Shown here: piece after piece, positions 1-8,901 of the stretch | How the letters are laid out: each line of letters opens with the position of its first letter | How positions within the stretch are numbered: the stretch's first letter is position 1 | Assembly (NCBI GenBank): GCA_021325095.1 | Contig: JAJPHV010000031.1 | Span: forward strand, 1 to 37,114 | DNA length: 37,114 bases | Reading direction: 5' to 3' | DNA from: Chloroflexota bacterium | GTDB taxonomy: Bacteria; Chloroflexota; Anaerolineae; Aggregatilineales; UBA2796 | The notes under the pieces: generated by a model | The model's database searches: none | What the model was told of the DNA's origin: nothing | What the model saw: the letters and a program-made list of their open reading frames with translations, nothing else | Translations under genes and position numbers: made by a program

Positions 1-990
1 CGCGTACAGCCAGAAACCGCTCAACAGCGGATCGCGGCGGCGACGCCACAGGCCAAGCAGCATCAGCGGCGAAAGGATCAGCATCCCCTCCACGCCGATA
101 AACGTTTTGAAATTATTGGTGAAGGCTTCCCATCGAGAGGCGAGGATGTTGTCCAGGCCCCAACTGGTAAAGTGCTCGAAGGTGATGCCCGGCGGGTAGT
201 TGACGATCTCGTTGTAGTCACGCATCCAGGCCGTTTGCATCCCGCCGACGGGCAGGGCTGAGCCCGTCAGATTCAGGTTGCGCAGGAACCAGGGAGCCAT
301 GACCAGACCATAGCACAATACGCCGACGGCTGCGGCAATTACCCTTTGGCGCAGCCTACAGCCACCCGGCCACAATGCCACAAGGATCAGCACACCGACC
401 AGCAGCAAGCCATCGGCGCGCGCCAGATGCGCCAGCCCGCCCATCGCCCCACTCAGGGCAAACCAGCGCCAGTTGCCCGACCTGCGCCCCAGGCCCATCG
501 TGACCAGCGCCAGCGCCCCGACCAGTCCATAGATAGCAAAGGTATCCGTCGTCGTCCAGAAGGGCATGAAGTAGCCGCTGAACAGCGTCAGCAAACCCGA
601 CAGCCAGGCCGCGCGCCGCGATTGGCCGAGCAGTGCGCCCAGTGCAAACCCGGTCAGCGCCAGCCCGGCGTAGAAGGGCACGAGCAGAAGTTGCGCGCCG
701 TCGAAGGTTGGGCCGCCGATCCACATGCCCGCCGCTGCCACCAGCGAAGCCAGTGGCATCCAGTACAGGTGGCTGGGCGCAGGCAGCCCGGCGGGCGCGC
801 CGATGTATGTCCACAGGGCGGCATCGGTCAGCCCTTTGCCCTGCACCAGGCGCTGCCCCGCATTGAAGTAATAATAGGCGTCGGTGTAGCCGGGATGCCG
901 GAGCAGCGCCGCCATCACGCCGCCGACGAATAGCGCCAGCAGCGCAAAGAGCAGTCCATCACGGCGGTAACTGATCAGGAGCCGTTTCAT
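1..990 (-). CDS. Polytopic GT-C-type glycosyltransferase-like membrane protein, partial (3' end outside window)
   Basis: Translating the minus strand from an ATG at 990 gives 330 codons with no stop before the window edge, so the C-terminus is missing. The N-terminus is a transmembrane helix (DGLLFALLALFVGGVMAALL) followed by an acidic first outer loop (HPGYTDAYYYFNAGQRL), the position where GT-C enzymes keep their catalytic Asp/Glu. Several Leu/Ala-rich helices follow. By family logic this would transfer a sugar from a polyprenyl-phosphate donor on the outer membrane face. The start overlaps the stop of the upstream gene as ATGA (987-990), implying translational coupling, and supports this start. 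It is the last visible member of a five-gene cassette. Acceptor and sugar cannot be told from sequence; it could also be a non-catalytic paralog. Confidence 0.75.
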   Translation of the reverse strand, partial: MKRLLISYRRDGLLFALLALFVGGVMAALLRHPGYTDAYYYFNAGQRLVQGKGLTDAALWTYIGAPAGLPAPSHLYWMPLASLVAAAGMWIGGPTFDGAQLLLVPFYAGLALTGFALGALLGQSRRAAWLSGLLTLFSGYFMPFWTTTDTFAIYGLVGALALVTMGLGRRSGNWRWFALSGAMGGLAHLARADGLLLVGVLILVALWPGGCRLRQRVIAAAVGVLCYGLVMAPWFLRNLNLTGSALPVGGMQTAWMRDYNEIVNYPPGITFEHFTSWGLDNILASRWEAFTNNFKTFIGVEGMLILSPLMLLGLWRRRRDPLLSGFWLYA

Positions 991-2516
991 GGCACGGCCT
1001 CGCATTCGGCACGCCGGGCAACGTCGTCGGGCTGCTCGAAACGGTAGATCAGCAGATCGTTAAACGCCTCGGTACTGGCCGCCCGGTAGTGGGCGTTCAT
1101 CCAGTTCAATTCCGGCGATTGTCCGCCCTGCTGCGCGATCTGTTCCTGCAAGATGGCGAACCAGACGCGGGCACTGCCTTTGGCGGCGGCGGCAATGCAT
1201 TCGTCGGCCAGCAGTTGCAGCGCCTCCTGCGTCGGGCGGGCCAGCGTGTCCTCCGGGGAACCGGGAGCATCGCGGACGTAGGACTGTGCCAGCCCCCGAT
1301 TGTAATAGACCATCGGCAGCATCGTGATCTTGCTGGCGTGAACCACCCGGTCACCCGGTTGCCAGTGTCTGGCAATGGCCTGATCGGCGGCGTCGAAGGG
1401 CGGGCGCGGGAACGTTTCCCAGGTATAGAGACTGGACAGCCCGGCAGCCACCGTGCAAAGCCAGAAACCTACCGGGAGAGCCAGAATCGGGCGCGGCAGG
1501 CGTGCACGCGTGAACAGCCAGGCCAGCGCCACATAGAACATCAGGCCAGACGGCAGCAGCGCGCGCGCCAGGAAGACGGGCCGCCACTGCGAAAGCAGCC
1601 ACATCAGCACGATTGGCCCTCCGGCAAGCCACAGCGCCAGTGCCAGCGACGCGCGGGTACGGTTCTGATAACGCAGTGCCGCCTGCGCTCGATAGATCAG
1701 GAGGACCAGGAGGATGGCTATCGTTGCCAGGCTCAACACAGCGATCAGCGGCGCGTGAACTTCCAGATCGGCATAGCTGTATTTCCACAGCGTCAGCAGC
1801 AGTTCACCGGGGGTCGGGCGCGGAATCCAGTACGTGCCGACTTTGCGCAGTTGGGACGGCAAATTGACCAGCCAGGGCAGATAGATCAGCAGCGCCAGCA
1901 AGGCGCTCAACAGCACCGGGCCGACGCGATCCCGGCGGCGGGCCAGGAACGGCAGCAGGCCGAGCGCCAGCAGATAGAAGGCCGCAAGCTGCTGCGTGTA
2001 CATGCTCAACCCGGCCAGCACGCCAAAGACCACCCAGTACCGCGCAGAGCCGGTGCGCCAGCCGCGCACGAAGCACCAGGTCGCGCCGATCAGCAGCAGG
2101 CCCAGCAGCGAGTACATGCGCGCTTCCTGCGAGTACTGAACGTGGAAGGGCGCGACGGCGGCGATCAACGCCGCCACCAGAGCCACGCGCGTGTCAAACA
2201 GTTCGCGCGCAAGCTGGAATAGCACGGCAATCGTCAACAGGCCAGTCAGCACGCCCAACAACCGCACGGCCAGGGCACTCTGCCCGACCAGGCGCATCCA
2301 GCCATTCAATGCCGTGTAGTACAACAGTGGGTGAACGTCTGCCGCTGCGCCGTCCACCGGCGACAGCGTGCCGTACAGCATGGCATTCAATCCCTTTTCG
2401 CTGAAAAGTACCGCAAACGCTTCGTCGTACCACAGAGTGCGGCTGTTCAAGGCGATCAGCCGTAATCCAAACGCCAACAGCAGGATCAGCATCAGCTTCG
2501 GCAGGCTGCGTCTCAT
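987..2516 (-). CDS. Glycosyltransferase family 39 (PMT/ArnT-like) membrane protein
   Basis: 509 residues from the ATG at 2516 (MRRSLPKLML). An in-frame start exists 15 codons earlier, but the chosen one overlaps the upstream stop as ATGA (2513-2516), the pattern of the whole cassette. About 10-12 hydrophobic segments are visible. The first outer loop has LWYDEAFAVLF, the Asp-Glu pair typical of PMT/ArnT-like GT-C enzymes, and shortly after come VHPLLYY and the QSALAVRLLGVL stretch common in GT39 proteins. A soluble outer C-terminal region (about 390-509) follows the last helices. Role by family: transfer of a hexose or pentose from a polyprenyl-phosphate carrier to a cell-surface acceptor. 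The sugar, acceptor and pathway partners are not visible. Confidence 0.85.
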   Translation of the reverse strand: MRRSLPKLMLILLLAFGLRLIALNSRTLWYDEAFAVLFSEKGLNAMLYGTLSPVDGAAADVHPLLYYTALNGWMRLVGQSALAVRLLGVLTGLLTIAVLFQLARELFDTRVALVAALIAAVAPFHVQYSQEARMYSLLGLLLIGATWCFVRGWRTGSARYWVVFGVLAGLSMYTQQLAAFYLLALGLLPFLARRRDRVGPVLLSALLALLIYLPWLVNLPSQLRKVGTYWIPRPTPGELLLTLWKYSYADLEVHAPLIAVLSLATIAILLVLLIYRAQAALRYQNRTRASLALALWLAGGPIVLMWLLSQWRPVFLARALLPSGLMFYVALAWLFTRARLPRPILALPVGFWLCTVAAGLSSLYTWETFPRPPFDAADQAIARHWQPGDRVVHASKITMLPMVYYNRGLAQSYVRDAPGSPEDTLARPTQEALQLLADECIAAAAKGSARVWFAILQEQIAQQGGQSPELNWMNAHYRAASTEAFNDLLIYRFEQPDDVARRAECEAVP

Positions 2517-3718
2517 GCGGCTGCCCCCGCCGCGTGCCACCACATTCGCCGCGTAAACCACAATAGCAGCAGCGAGCCTATGGGCAGTGGCAGATACATG
2601 ATCGGGTGCTCAAAGCGGTTCGAGACGGTGGAAAGGAATAGCCCCCACAGGATCACCAGCATGACAGCCATGATCGCGGTCACGATCAGCGCGCCTCGCT
2701 GTCGATCCATGCGCATGATCTGGCGGAAGTAGAAGACGTATACAAAGCTGAACACCACAAAATGCGGCGTGGCCGTGCGCGGGGTCACGAGATGCGTCAC
2801 CGTGAGCGTCAGGGCCACCGTCCAGTCGAACATGCGCTGGTCGCGCCGAATGAGCACACGATACCAGGCCCACAGCATCAACCCGACCAGCACTGCGTCA
2901 ATGACGACTTCACCCGCTCGTCCCAGGAAGGGCAGGTAGTACGACGTGATCACCCAGACCGGCGATTCGATCTCGGTATAGCTTGGGTAGCGGGCTACCT
3001 GTGCCAGCCAGTCGCTTAACCAGGAGGGCAGCAGCAGGAACGAGACTCCCACCATCACGACAAAGAGCACCGCAAAGCTGCCGATGAACCGCCAGCGCCG
3101 CGCGGAGAGCGCCCACAGGAGCAGAAACGGCACAAGCAGGTAGCCCATCGACGGCTTGAGGGTGGAGATCGCCAGTACCACCCCGGCCAGCGAGTCGCGC
3201 CCTTTGCACAACGCCCACAGCGTGATCAATTCCAGGCAGGCGACCAGCGTGCCCGGCTGCCCCAGGAACAGGCCGCGTGCCGAGGGGTAGAGGATGAGCG
3301 ACCAGATCAGGCCCAGGGTAAGCAGCCAGGCGGGAGGTCGCCAGGCAAATTCGTCGGCGACGAGCCAGAATGAAACCACCACGAACGTGCCCAGCAGCAC
3401 CATCCAGATCGCCGAGGCAACGGCGTAGGGCAGCCGGGCCAGGGGCGCCACCAGAAAGATCGTATAAAACGGGTACACAAAATCGCCGGGGTACTGGCCC
3501 GGCTCTGCCACATGACCGTACAGGCCGATCTCGACCCGATCCGTCGCTTCCCGGCTGTAGGGGTTTAGTCCATCCAGAAGATAGGAGCGCGCGCCCTGAT
3601 AGCGCAGGAAGAAGTCATTTGCGCCGGGGAACCGCGACGTGATGTAGGTGTACAGGGTCCATACGTTAAATAGCAGAAACACCCCGATCATCAACAGGAG
3701 GGCGAGGCGGCGATTCAT
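2513..3718 (-). CDS. GT87/DUF2029-like membrane mannosyltransferase family protein
   Basis: 401 residues, with an N-terminal helix (MNRRLALLLMIGVFLLFNVW) and roughly nine more membrane segments. The first outer loop reads GANDFFLRYQGARSYLLDG then LNPYS. An acidic residue followed by a 'G-x-x-PY' type signature is characteristic of GT87/DUF2029 enzymes, polyprenyl-phosphate-mannose dependent in actinobacteria. Length fits the family (about 380-430). Start and stop overlap both neighbours by 4 bp (ATGA on each side). It probably acts with the other four GT-C proteins on one extracytoplasmic glycan, but donor specificity is inference. Confidence 0.8.
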   Translation of the reverse strand: MNRRLALLLMIGVFLLFNVWTLYTYITSRFPGANDFFLRYQGARSYLLDGLNPYSREATDRVEIGLYGHVAEPGQYPGDFVYPFYTIFLVAPLARLPYAVASAIWMVLLGTFVVVSFWLVADEFAWRPPAWLLTLGLIWSLILYPSARGLFLGQPGTLVACLELITLWALCKGRDSLAGVVLAISTLKPSMGYLLVPFLLLWALSARRWRFIGSFAVLFVVMVGVSFLLLPSWLSDWLAQVARYPSYTEIESPVWVITSYYLPFLGRAGEVVIDAVLVGLMLWAWYRVLIRRDQRMFDWTVALTLTVTHLVTPRTATPHFVVFSFVYVFYFRQIMRMDRQRGALIVTAIMAVMLVILWGLFLSTVSNRFEHPIMYLPLPIGSLLLLWFTRRMWWHAAGAAA

Positions 3719-4983
3719 ACGGAAGTGCTCTCCGAGGTCACGTTAGCCGATGTGTTCGTCACAGAAGGCATCCGCAGCCGGCGGTACAGTGCCACCGCAA
3801 ACCCGGCCAGCAGCGCCGTCCGCGCCAGCACGAGCGCCGTAAAGAGGGGAAGCTGCGCCGGGCCGATTGCGCCGTCCGTCGCTGCGGTGCGGGAGAAAAG
3901 CAGCGGGTACTCGGCAAAACTGATAAGCGCCAGCGTCAGGCAGATCAGCACGCCGTCCCGCGTAGGGAAGTTGAGCAGGATCAGCGGCGTCAGCACCATT
4001 TGCCACTGCGGACTCCAGCCCTGCGACCAGAGAAAGAATACCGTGACCGTGATGGCAATAAAGGCCACTATCCCCCGCTCATCGTCGCGCCGCGTCCGCG
4101 CATAGATGAATAGGCCAAGCGCCGCAAAAACCAGCCCGCGCAGCACGGCTGGAATCACGGGTGGGTTTCCCAGCAAGGCGTAGGCTTTGGCCGGGTCGAA
4201 GTGATCGGCAAGCGGGCCGAAGTTGCCCGTCTTGTAGTTGTGGTCGAGCAGCGCCCACACACTCTGATACGACGCCTTGTTGAACTGCGCCAGCAGCGAG
4301 GGCAGCCCGAATGGCCCGGCAACGGCCAGCATTCCGATCAGGCCGAGCGCCGTCAGCCCGGCGGCGATCAGCGTGTAGCGGATCGCCTCGCGGGGCGGGC
4401 GGAAGCGCCAGACCGCGCCTAGAATGACCAGTGGGAACAGCTTGGTCAGCGCGCCCAGCGCAGCGGCCATTGCGGATCGGCTGTCGCGTCCGACCAGCAG
4501 CCAGTAGACAGACAGCAGCAGCAGGCAGACCACCACCGGCTCGAATGTCCAGAAGGTGAACACGAATGGCACGGCCAGCGCCGCATACACCCACGACAGT
4601 GCCGCGCCGACTGGCGGGCTGTACAGCCGCCCGGCAATGGCCCGCAGCAACAACAGATTGACGGTATCAAAAGCGATCATGAGCAGGCCGAACAGCACCG
4701 TGTACGCGGTGAAGTCGCGGGCGTTTGCCACCCTGTAAACTGCCAGCGACAGGATCGGGAAGATGGGCGGAAACTCGTACCAGTAGTCACGGTAAGGCAC
4801 CTGGCCCTGCTCGCTCAGGCTGGCGAGGTTGTAGTAATGCTGATAATCGCCAAAGGCCGTGATGCCCGGCCCCAGGCCGTTCAGCGGTTGGTAGACCAGC
4901 AGCGCCATCAGCCGGAAGCTGACGAACAGATACAACACAACACGGCTGTCGCGCAGCAGGGGCGGCATGGCGCTCGTGCTCAC
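3715..4983 (-). CDS. GT87/DUF2029-like membrane glycosyltransferase
   Basis: 422 residues from a GTG at 4983 that overlaps the upstream stop as GTGA (4980-4983); an ATG five codons downstream (MPPLLRDS) is the alternative start. The N-terminal helix is followed by an outer loop with FGDYQHYYNLASLSEQ and then GQVPYRDYWYEFPP. This is the acidic residue, 'G-x-x-PY' and 'Y-x-x-PP' arrangement of GT87/DUF2029 proteins. Around ten hydrophobic helices follow, including a Trp-rich loop (WSQGWSPQWQ, near residue 325) typical of these families. The cassette's fixed 4-bp overlaps suggest co-translation. The polar C-terminal tail (TNTSANVTSESTSV) is not conserved in appearance. Confidence 0.75.
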   Translation of the reverse strand: MSTSAMPPLLRDSRVVLYLFVSFRLMALLVYQPLNGLGPGITAFGDYQHYYNLASLSEQGQVPYRDYWYEFPPIFPILSLAVYRVANARDFTAYTVLFGLLMIAFDTVNLLLLRAIAGRLYSPPVGAALSWVYAALAVPFVFTFWTFEPVVVCLLLLSVYWLLVGRDSRSAMAAALGALTKLFPLVILGAVWRFRPPREAIRYTLIAAGLTALGLIGMLAVAGPFGLPSLLAQFNKASYQSVWALLDHNYKTGNFGPLADHFDPAKAYALLGNPPVIPAVLRGLVFAALGLFIYARTRRDDERGIVAFIAITVTVFFLWSQGWSPQWQMVLTPLILLNFPTRDGVLICLTLALISFAEYPLLFSRTAATDGAIGPAQLPLFTALVLARTALLAGFAVALYRRLRMPSVTNTSANVTSESTSV

Positions 4984-6590
4984 AGCATATCCCCGGTAAC
5001 AGCGAATTCTTCGTCGGGTCGATTGAACCCCTGGCCCCAGGGTCTCCAGCCCGCTTCAGCGGGCTTCGTAATTTCAGCCCGCTGCTTTAGCGCCGGGCGA
5101 TGCGCACTGTCCAACACGACAACCCTCTGCCGCTCGAAGATCGACGCCTGCCCGTCCTGGTAGACTTCTTTCCAATCTGCATCCTGCCGCAGCAGTTTCG
5201 CCAGGGCGCTGTCCCATTCGATCACCGCCAGATTGATCTGCCACTCGTCAAAGGTCTTGCGCCACTCTCCGCCCGACATGGTCTTCAGCCACTGCGTCAG
5301 CAGCTCGTCGTCGTACAGGTCAGTGCGGCCATCCACGAACACCGGATATTCCGGCGCGGCGAACATCAGGTAGCCGCCCCAGTTGTAGCTGTTGAACATC
5401 GGCCCGGCGGGTTGGTGCTCGTTCAAGTAAGCCGCCGCACGCACCGGTAGGCTGTCGGCCTGGGCTTCGGCCACCAGTTTGGGATTCAACGTCGCTGCGA
5501 TCTTGAGCCACACGCCCAGGATAACCAGGGCCAGGATCGCCCAATTCAACACGAGTGCAAAGCCACGCGCCGGGCGGGGCCGGGCCAGGCGCAAACCGCG
5601 TTCCTCCAGCCAGGCATTGGCGTGGCGGGACAGCACGGGCGCAGCCACGAGGGCGAAGGTGGAGATGTTGCGTCCCGCATATAGCGAGAGAAAGGCTGTG
5701 CCCGCCGTCAGCGTCAGGTCCGTCCAGTCCAGGCGCTTTCTTGCCAGCCCCACCGCTGCAAACGTGCCAAGCAGCAGGAAGATGAACGGCCAGGTTTCCC
5801 GTCCGTGAAAGTTGGGCGAAGCCCACTCCTGGATAAAGTTTTGCAGGACGCCAATGCCTACCGTCCGGAACGGGTAGCCCCACATCTGAATCGTGTTGGG
5901 GTTGATTGCCAGGACAAGCCCGGCGATGATGGTGATGGCGGCCAGTCTGCGAATCTGCCGCCAGGCCAGCACGTCCGGGTTGTTGCTGTCGAACAGCCTG
6001 CCCAGCACTTCCCCGGCAATCGTCCCAAACAGCAAGATAAAGCCGATGGCAAAGCCGCCATGCGCGTTGACCCAGAGCACCATCAGGGCCGGGATGAGCC
6101 ACAACTGATCCACCTTGCAGCGCTTGTACAGGTGCAGCACATACAGGACGACGGCACTCAGAAAAAAGGACATCATCTGCGGGCGCGGCGACCAGAACAC
6201 CGCCGCCGTTGCCGCAGCAACGATCACGACGAAGGCCCGCAGGTAGACGTTGCCCTCGCACATCAGGTAGACAAAGACCATACCCGCCGTCGCCAGCAGC
6301 GCCGTGTAGATCGCCAGCCCGGCCATTCCGCCCACTGTATAGAAGCCGAGCAGGATCAGTTGCGATCCCCAACTGTGGTCGATCCAGGGCTGGTTGCGCC
6401 TGGTCAGCGAAAAGGGGTCAGTCAGGGGGACGGCGCGGTGATCGAGGATGTACTGCCCGCTGCGCAAATGCCACCACGTATCAGTATCAAGCGGGATGCG
6501 CACCGCCAGTGCAAAAAGGAGTGCAAATAAAACCACGATCATCAGGCGCTGCGTGTTCAGGTTTTTCAGGTCGCTGAACGAGATCGGCAT
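4980..6590 (-). CDS. Large polytopic membrane protein, GT-C-like, first gene of the cassette
   Basis: 536 residues from the ATG at 6590. It has an N-terminal cytosolic stretch, a helix, and then the outer-loop motif LDTDTWWHLRSGQYIL, an Asp-x-Asp-x-Trp-Trp-His pattern seen in PMT-like GT-C proteins. About 11-12 membrane helices are followed by an outer C-terminal domain (about 400-495) with FNSYNWGGYLMF and VFVDGRTDLYD. The last ~40 residues are unusual: the DNA there is a pair of hairpins (5047-5099) translated as LKQRAEITKPAEAGW, so the natural C-terminus was probably replaced or extended by a repeat insertion. It heads the five-gene run and faces the divergent promoter region at 6600-6641. 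Enzymatic activity is inferred from topology only. Confidence 0.7.
   Translation of the reverse strand: MPISFSDLKNLNTQRLMIVVLFALLFALAVRIPLDTDTWWHLRSGQYILDHRAVPLTDPFSLTRRNQPWIDHSWGSQLILLGFYTVGGMAGLAIYTALLATAGMVFVYLMCEGNVYLRAFVVIVAAATAAVFWSPRPQMMSFFLSAVVLYVLHLYKRCKVDQLWLIPALMVLWVNAHGGFAIGFILLFGTIAGEVLGRLFDSNNPDVLAWRQIRRLAAITIIAGLVLAINPNTIQMWGYPFRTVGIGVLQNFIQEWASPNFHGRETWPFIFLLLGTFAAVGLARKRLDWTDLTLTAGTAFLSLYAGRNISTFALVAAPVLSRHANAWLEERGLRLARPRPARGFALVLNWAILALVILGVWLKIAATLNPKLVAEAQADSLPVRAAAYLNEHQPAGPMFNSYNWGGYLMFAAPEYPVFVDGRTDLYDDELLTQWLKTMSGGEWRKTFDEWQINLAVIEWDSALAKLLRQDADWKEVYQDGQASIFERQRVVVLDSAHRPALKQRAEITKPAEAGWRPWGQGFNRPDEEFAVTGDML
5047..5099. repeat. REP-like double hairpin inside a coding region
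   Basis: Positions 5048-5065 form a palindrome with an 8-bp stem (AGCCCGCT / AGCGGGCT) around two bases. It is followed after about 10 bases by a second, imperfect GC-rich hairpin (GCCCG...CGGGC). Such 'AGCCCGCT-TC-AGCGGGCT' doublets resemble dispersed intergenic palindromes remembered from several Chloroflexota genomes. Here the element lies within the 3' end of the GT-C gene and is read through in frame. Confidence 0.6.
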
Positions 6591-6600
6591 TGTCTATCCG

Positions 6601-6630
6601 TTGTGTCTCACCGCTCACGCACAGTATAAT
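6601..6630 (+). promoter_or_regulatory. Probable sigma-70-type promoter, divergent region
   Basis: A perfect TATAAT at 6625-6630 has a weak -35 (TTGTGT, 6601-6606) 18 bases upstream. On the other strand TATACT (6623-6628) overlaps the same bases and could serve the GT-C cassette starting at 6590. Transcription from the plus-strand box would begin near 6637, which favours the TTG start at 6672 for the downstream gene. Confidence 0.5.
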
Positions 6631-6671
6631 CATCCAGACAGGTGATAAATGCAACTCTACAGGAAGGGCCA

Positions 6672-7274
6672 TTGACGGAACTTGTCCTCACCGCATACGA
6701 TGTCCAGAAGTATCTCCAAGAAGCGCTCCCCGCGCTCCGCGCCGCCATATACCGGGGTGATCTCTCCCAGGCCAAAGACGTTCTTTCCCTCTACGACGAC
6801 ACGCTTTACGATGAATATGACCTCTCCCAGGAACTGATCGAGGGCGACTTTAGCTGGGTCTTCACTGAGCACGCTGCCGATCCGGACTCGATGGACCCCG
6901 AAGGGCTGCTGGTCGGGCTGACTTACCCGCTGATCCTGCTCTATCATCACCCGGAGCTATTTCGGGTGGTGCTGGGCAGCTCCGAATTGCAAAATGTGCT
7001 GCCGTTCCTGAAATACCCGACGCCTCCTCAGCCAGTCGATGCCCCGGCGATGGCTGTCCAGCCCGGCTTCCGTGAAGGGTTGCGTGCCATGTGGGAAATT
7101 GTCGGGTTTATCACGCCCGAAGGTACAAAAGCGCTGCAACGTTACTGTGCCGCTGCCAGTCAGGAGAACGCGCCCACGCGCCCGGCAGCCGTATCCCGTT
7201 TGCTGGCACAGTTGGCCGACGGGTTGAAAGCGGTGGCCGAGCGCGATTTTGGTCTGGTGCTCGAAAGGGATTAG
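6672..7274 (+). CDS. Unrecognised ~200-aa soluble protein
   Basis: 200 residues if it starts at TTG 6672 (then TELVLTAYDVQKYL). That codon is preceded by AGGAAGGG (6661-6668), a strong ribosome binding site at close spacing. A GTG at 6642 is in frame but would sit almost at the predicted transcription start. No signal peptide or membrane helix is visible. The sequence is acidic and looks largely helical: an N-terminal DVQKYLQEALPALRAAIYRG, an acidic patch (SLYDDTLYDEYDLSQELIEG), and a hydrophobic LTYPLILLYHHPELF. I do not recognise the family. It stands alone between the divergent GT-C cassette and dnaJ, which has its own promoter, so context gives little about its job. Confidence 0.75.
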   Translation: MTELVLTAYDVQKYLQEALPALRAAIYRGDLSQAKDVLSLYDDTLYDEYDLSQELIEGDFSWVFTEHAADPDSMDPEGLLVGLTYPLILLYHHPELFRVVLGSSELQNVLPFLKYPTPPQPVDAPAMAVQPGFREGLRAMWEIVGFITPEGTKALQRYCAAASQENAPTRPAAVSRLLAQLADGLKAVAERDFGLVLERD

Positions 7275-7300
7275 AGATCGTCACCTATCTCAAATTTCTA

Positions 7301-7329
7301 TTACATCTCATACGCAACCCGTGTACAAT
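7301..7329 (+). promoter_or_regulatory. Probable promoter of dnaJ
   Basis: TTACAT (7301-7306) and TACAAT (7324-7329) are separated by exactly 17 bases and lie 50 bases before the dnaJ start. No CIRCE-type inverted repeat (TTAGCACTC and its complement) is visible, so HrcA control is not supported here. Confidence 0.45.
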
Positions 7330-7346
7330 CCCACGTGAGGGAGTAA

Positions 7347-8555
<1,209 letters not shown>

Positions 8556-8582
8556 CCGATCAGGTCCGAGCGATATCGGCTG

Positions 8583-8621
8583 AGGACTGAGTGATTAGCA
8601 GGAACGCACTCAGTCCTTTTC
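8583..8621 (+). terminator. Rho-independent terminator after dnaJ
   Basis: A perfect 11-bp stem (AGGACTGAGTG at 8583-8593 and its complement at 8607-8617) with a 13-base loop, followed by TTTTC. A smaller hairpin (AGCCGAT / ATCGGCT, 8554-8581) precedes it directly at the dnaJ stop. Confidence 0.8.
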
Positions 8622-8629
8622 ATTTACCT

Positions 8630-8762
8630 CTACCCCAACCTCAGAGCCAGCGGCACAGCCAGCACGATCAGGGCCTGTGCCAGGATATACGTTGCCCAGA
8701 GCGCGCCGCAATCAGCGTATCGGACAGCAGAAACCAGATTGCGCCAACGGCAAGCCCCAGGA
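8630..8762 (-). pseudogene. Remnant of a YhhN/lysoplasmalogenase-type membrane protein C-terminus
   Basis: On the minus strand, 8762 to about 8700 reads FLGLAVGAIWFLLSDTLIAA. After a frame change the DNA continues as LWATYILAQALIVLAVPLAL to a TAG at 8630-8632. The two pieces match the last conserved stretches of YhhN/TMEM86 proteins: a 'hxhSDxhhA' helix and a 'YYxAQxLI' helix. The residues between them are missing and the frame is broken. Upstream of 8762 nothing YhhN-like remains and there is no start. This looks like a decayed gene end left between dnaJ and the xylulokinase gene. The identification rests on motif recognition over about 45 residues. Confidence 0.6.
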
Positions 8763-8901
8763 ATGTTCTGTTCTCCCTTGCTCCCTTCCACGTGTCGGCG
8801 TGTGAACGGCTTGCGGAGAGAGGATGGGGGCGAGGTACACTATTCCCGCATTGGGCCACCATTCAGAGCAACGGCCCCACCAATGGAGATAATCCCCCAA
8901 C
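8763..8901 (+). promoter_or_regulatory. Upstream region of the xylulokinase gene, weak promoter candidate
   Basis: The rest of this 346-base gap after dnaJ holds TTGCGG (8811-8816) and TACACT (8836-8841) with a long 19-base spacer. It also holds GGAGAT at 8885-8890, which can serve as ribosome binding site for the GTG at 8902. No other structure is seen. Confidence 0.3.

Noticed and set aside
1089..2222. A 377-codon plus-strand frame opposite the GT39-like gene
   Set aside because: Gln/Arg-rich translation without motifs, fully antisense to a well-supported membrane protein gene.
5320..6372. A 350-codon minus-strand frame overlapping the GT-C gene in another frame
   Set aside because: Ala/Gly/Arg-rich shadow; the correct frame shows membrane helices and the TWWHLRSG motif.
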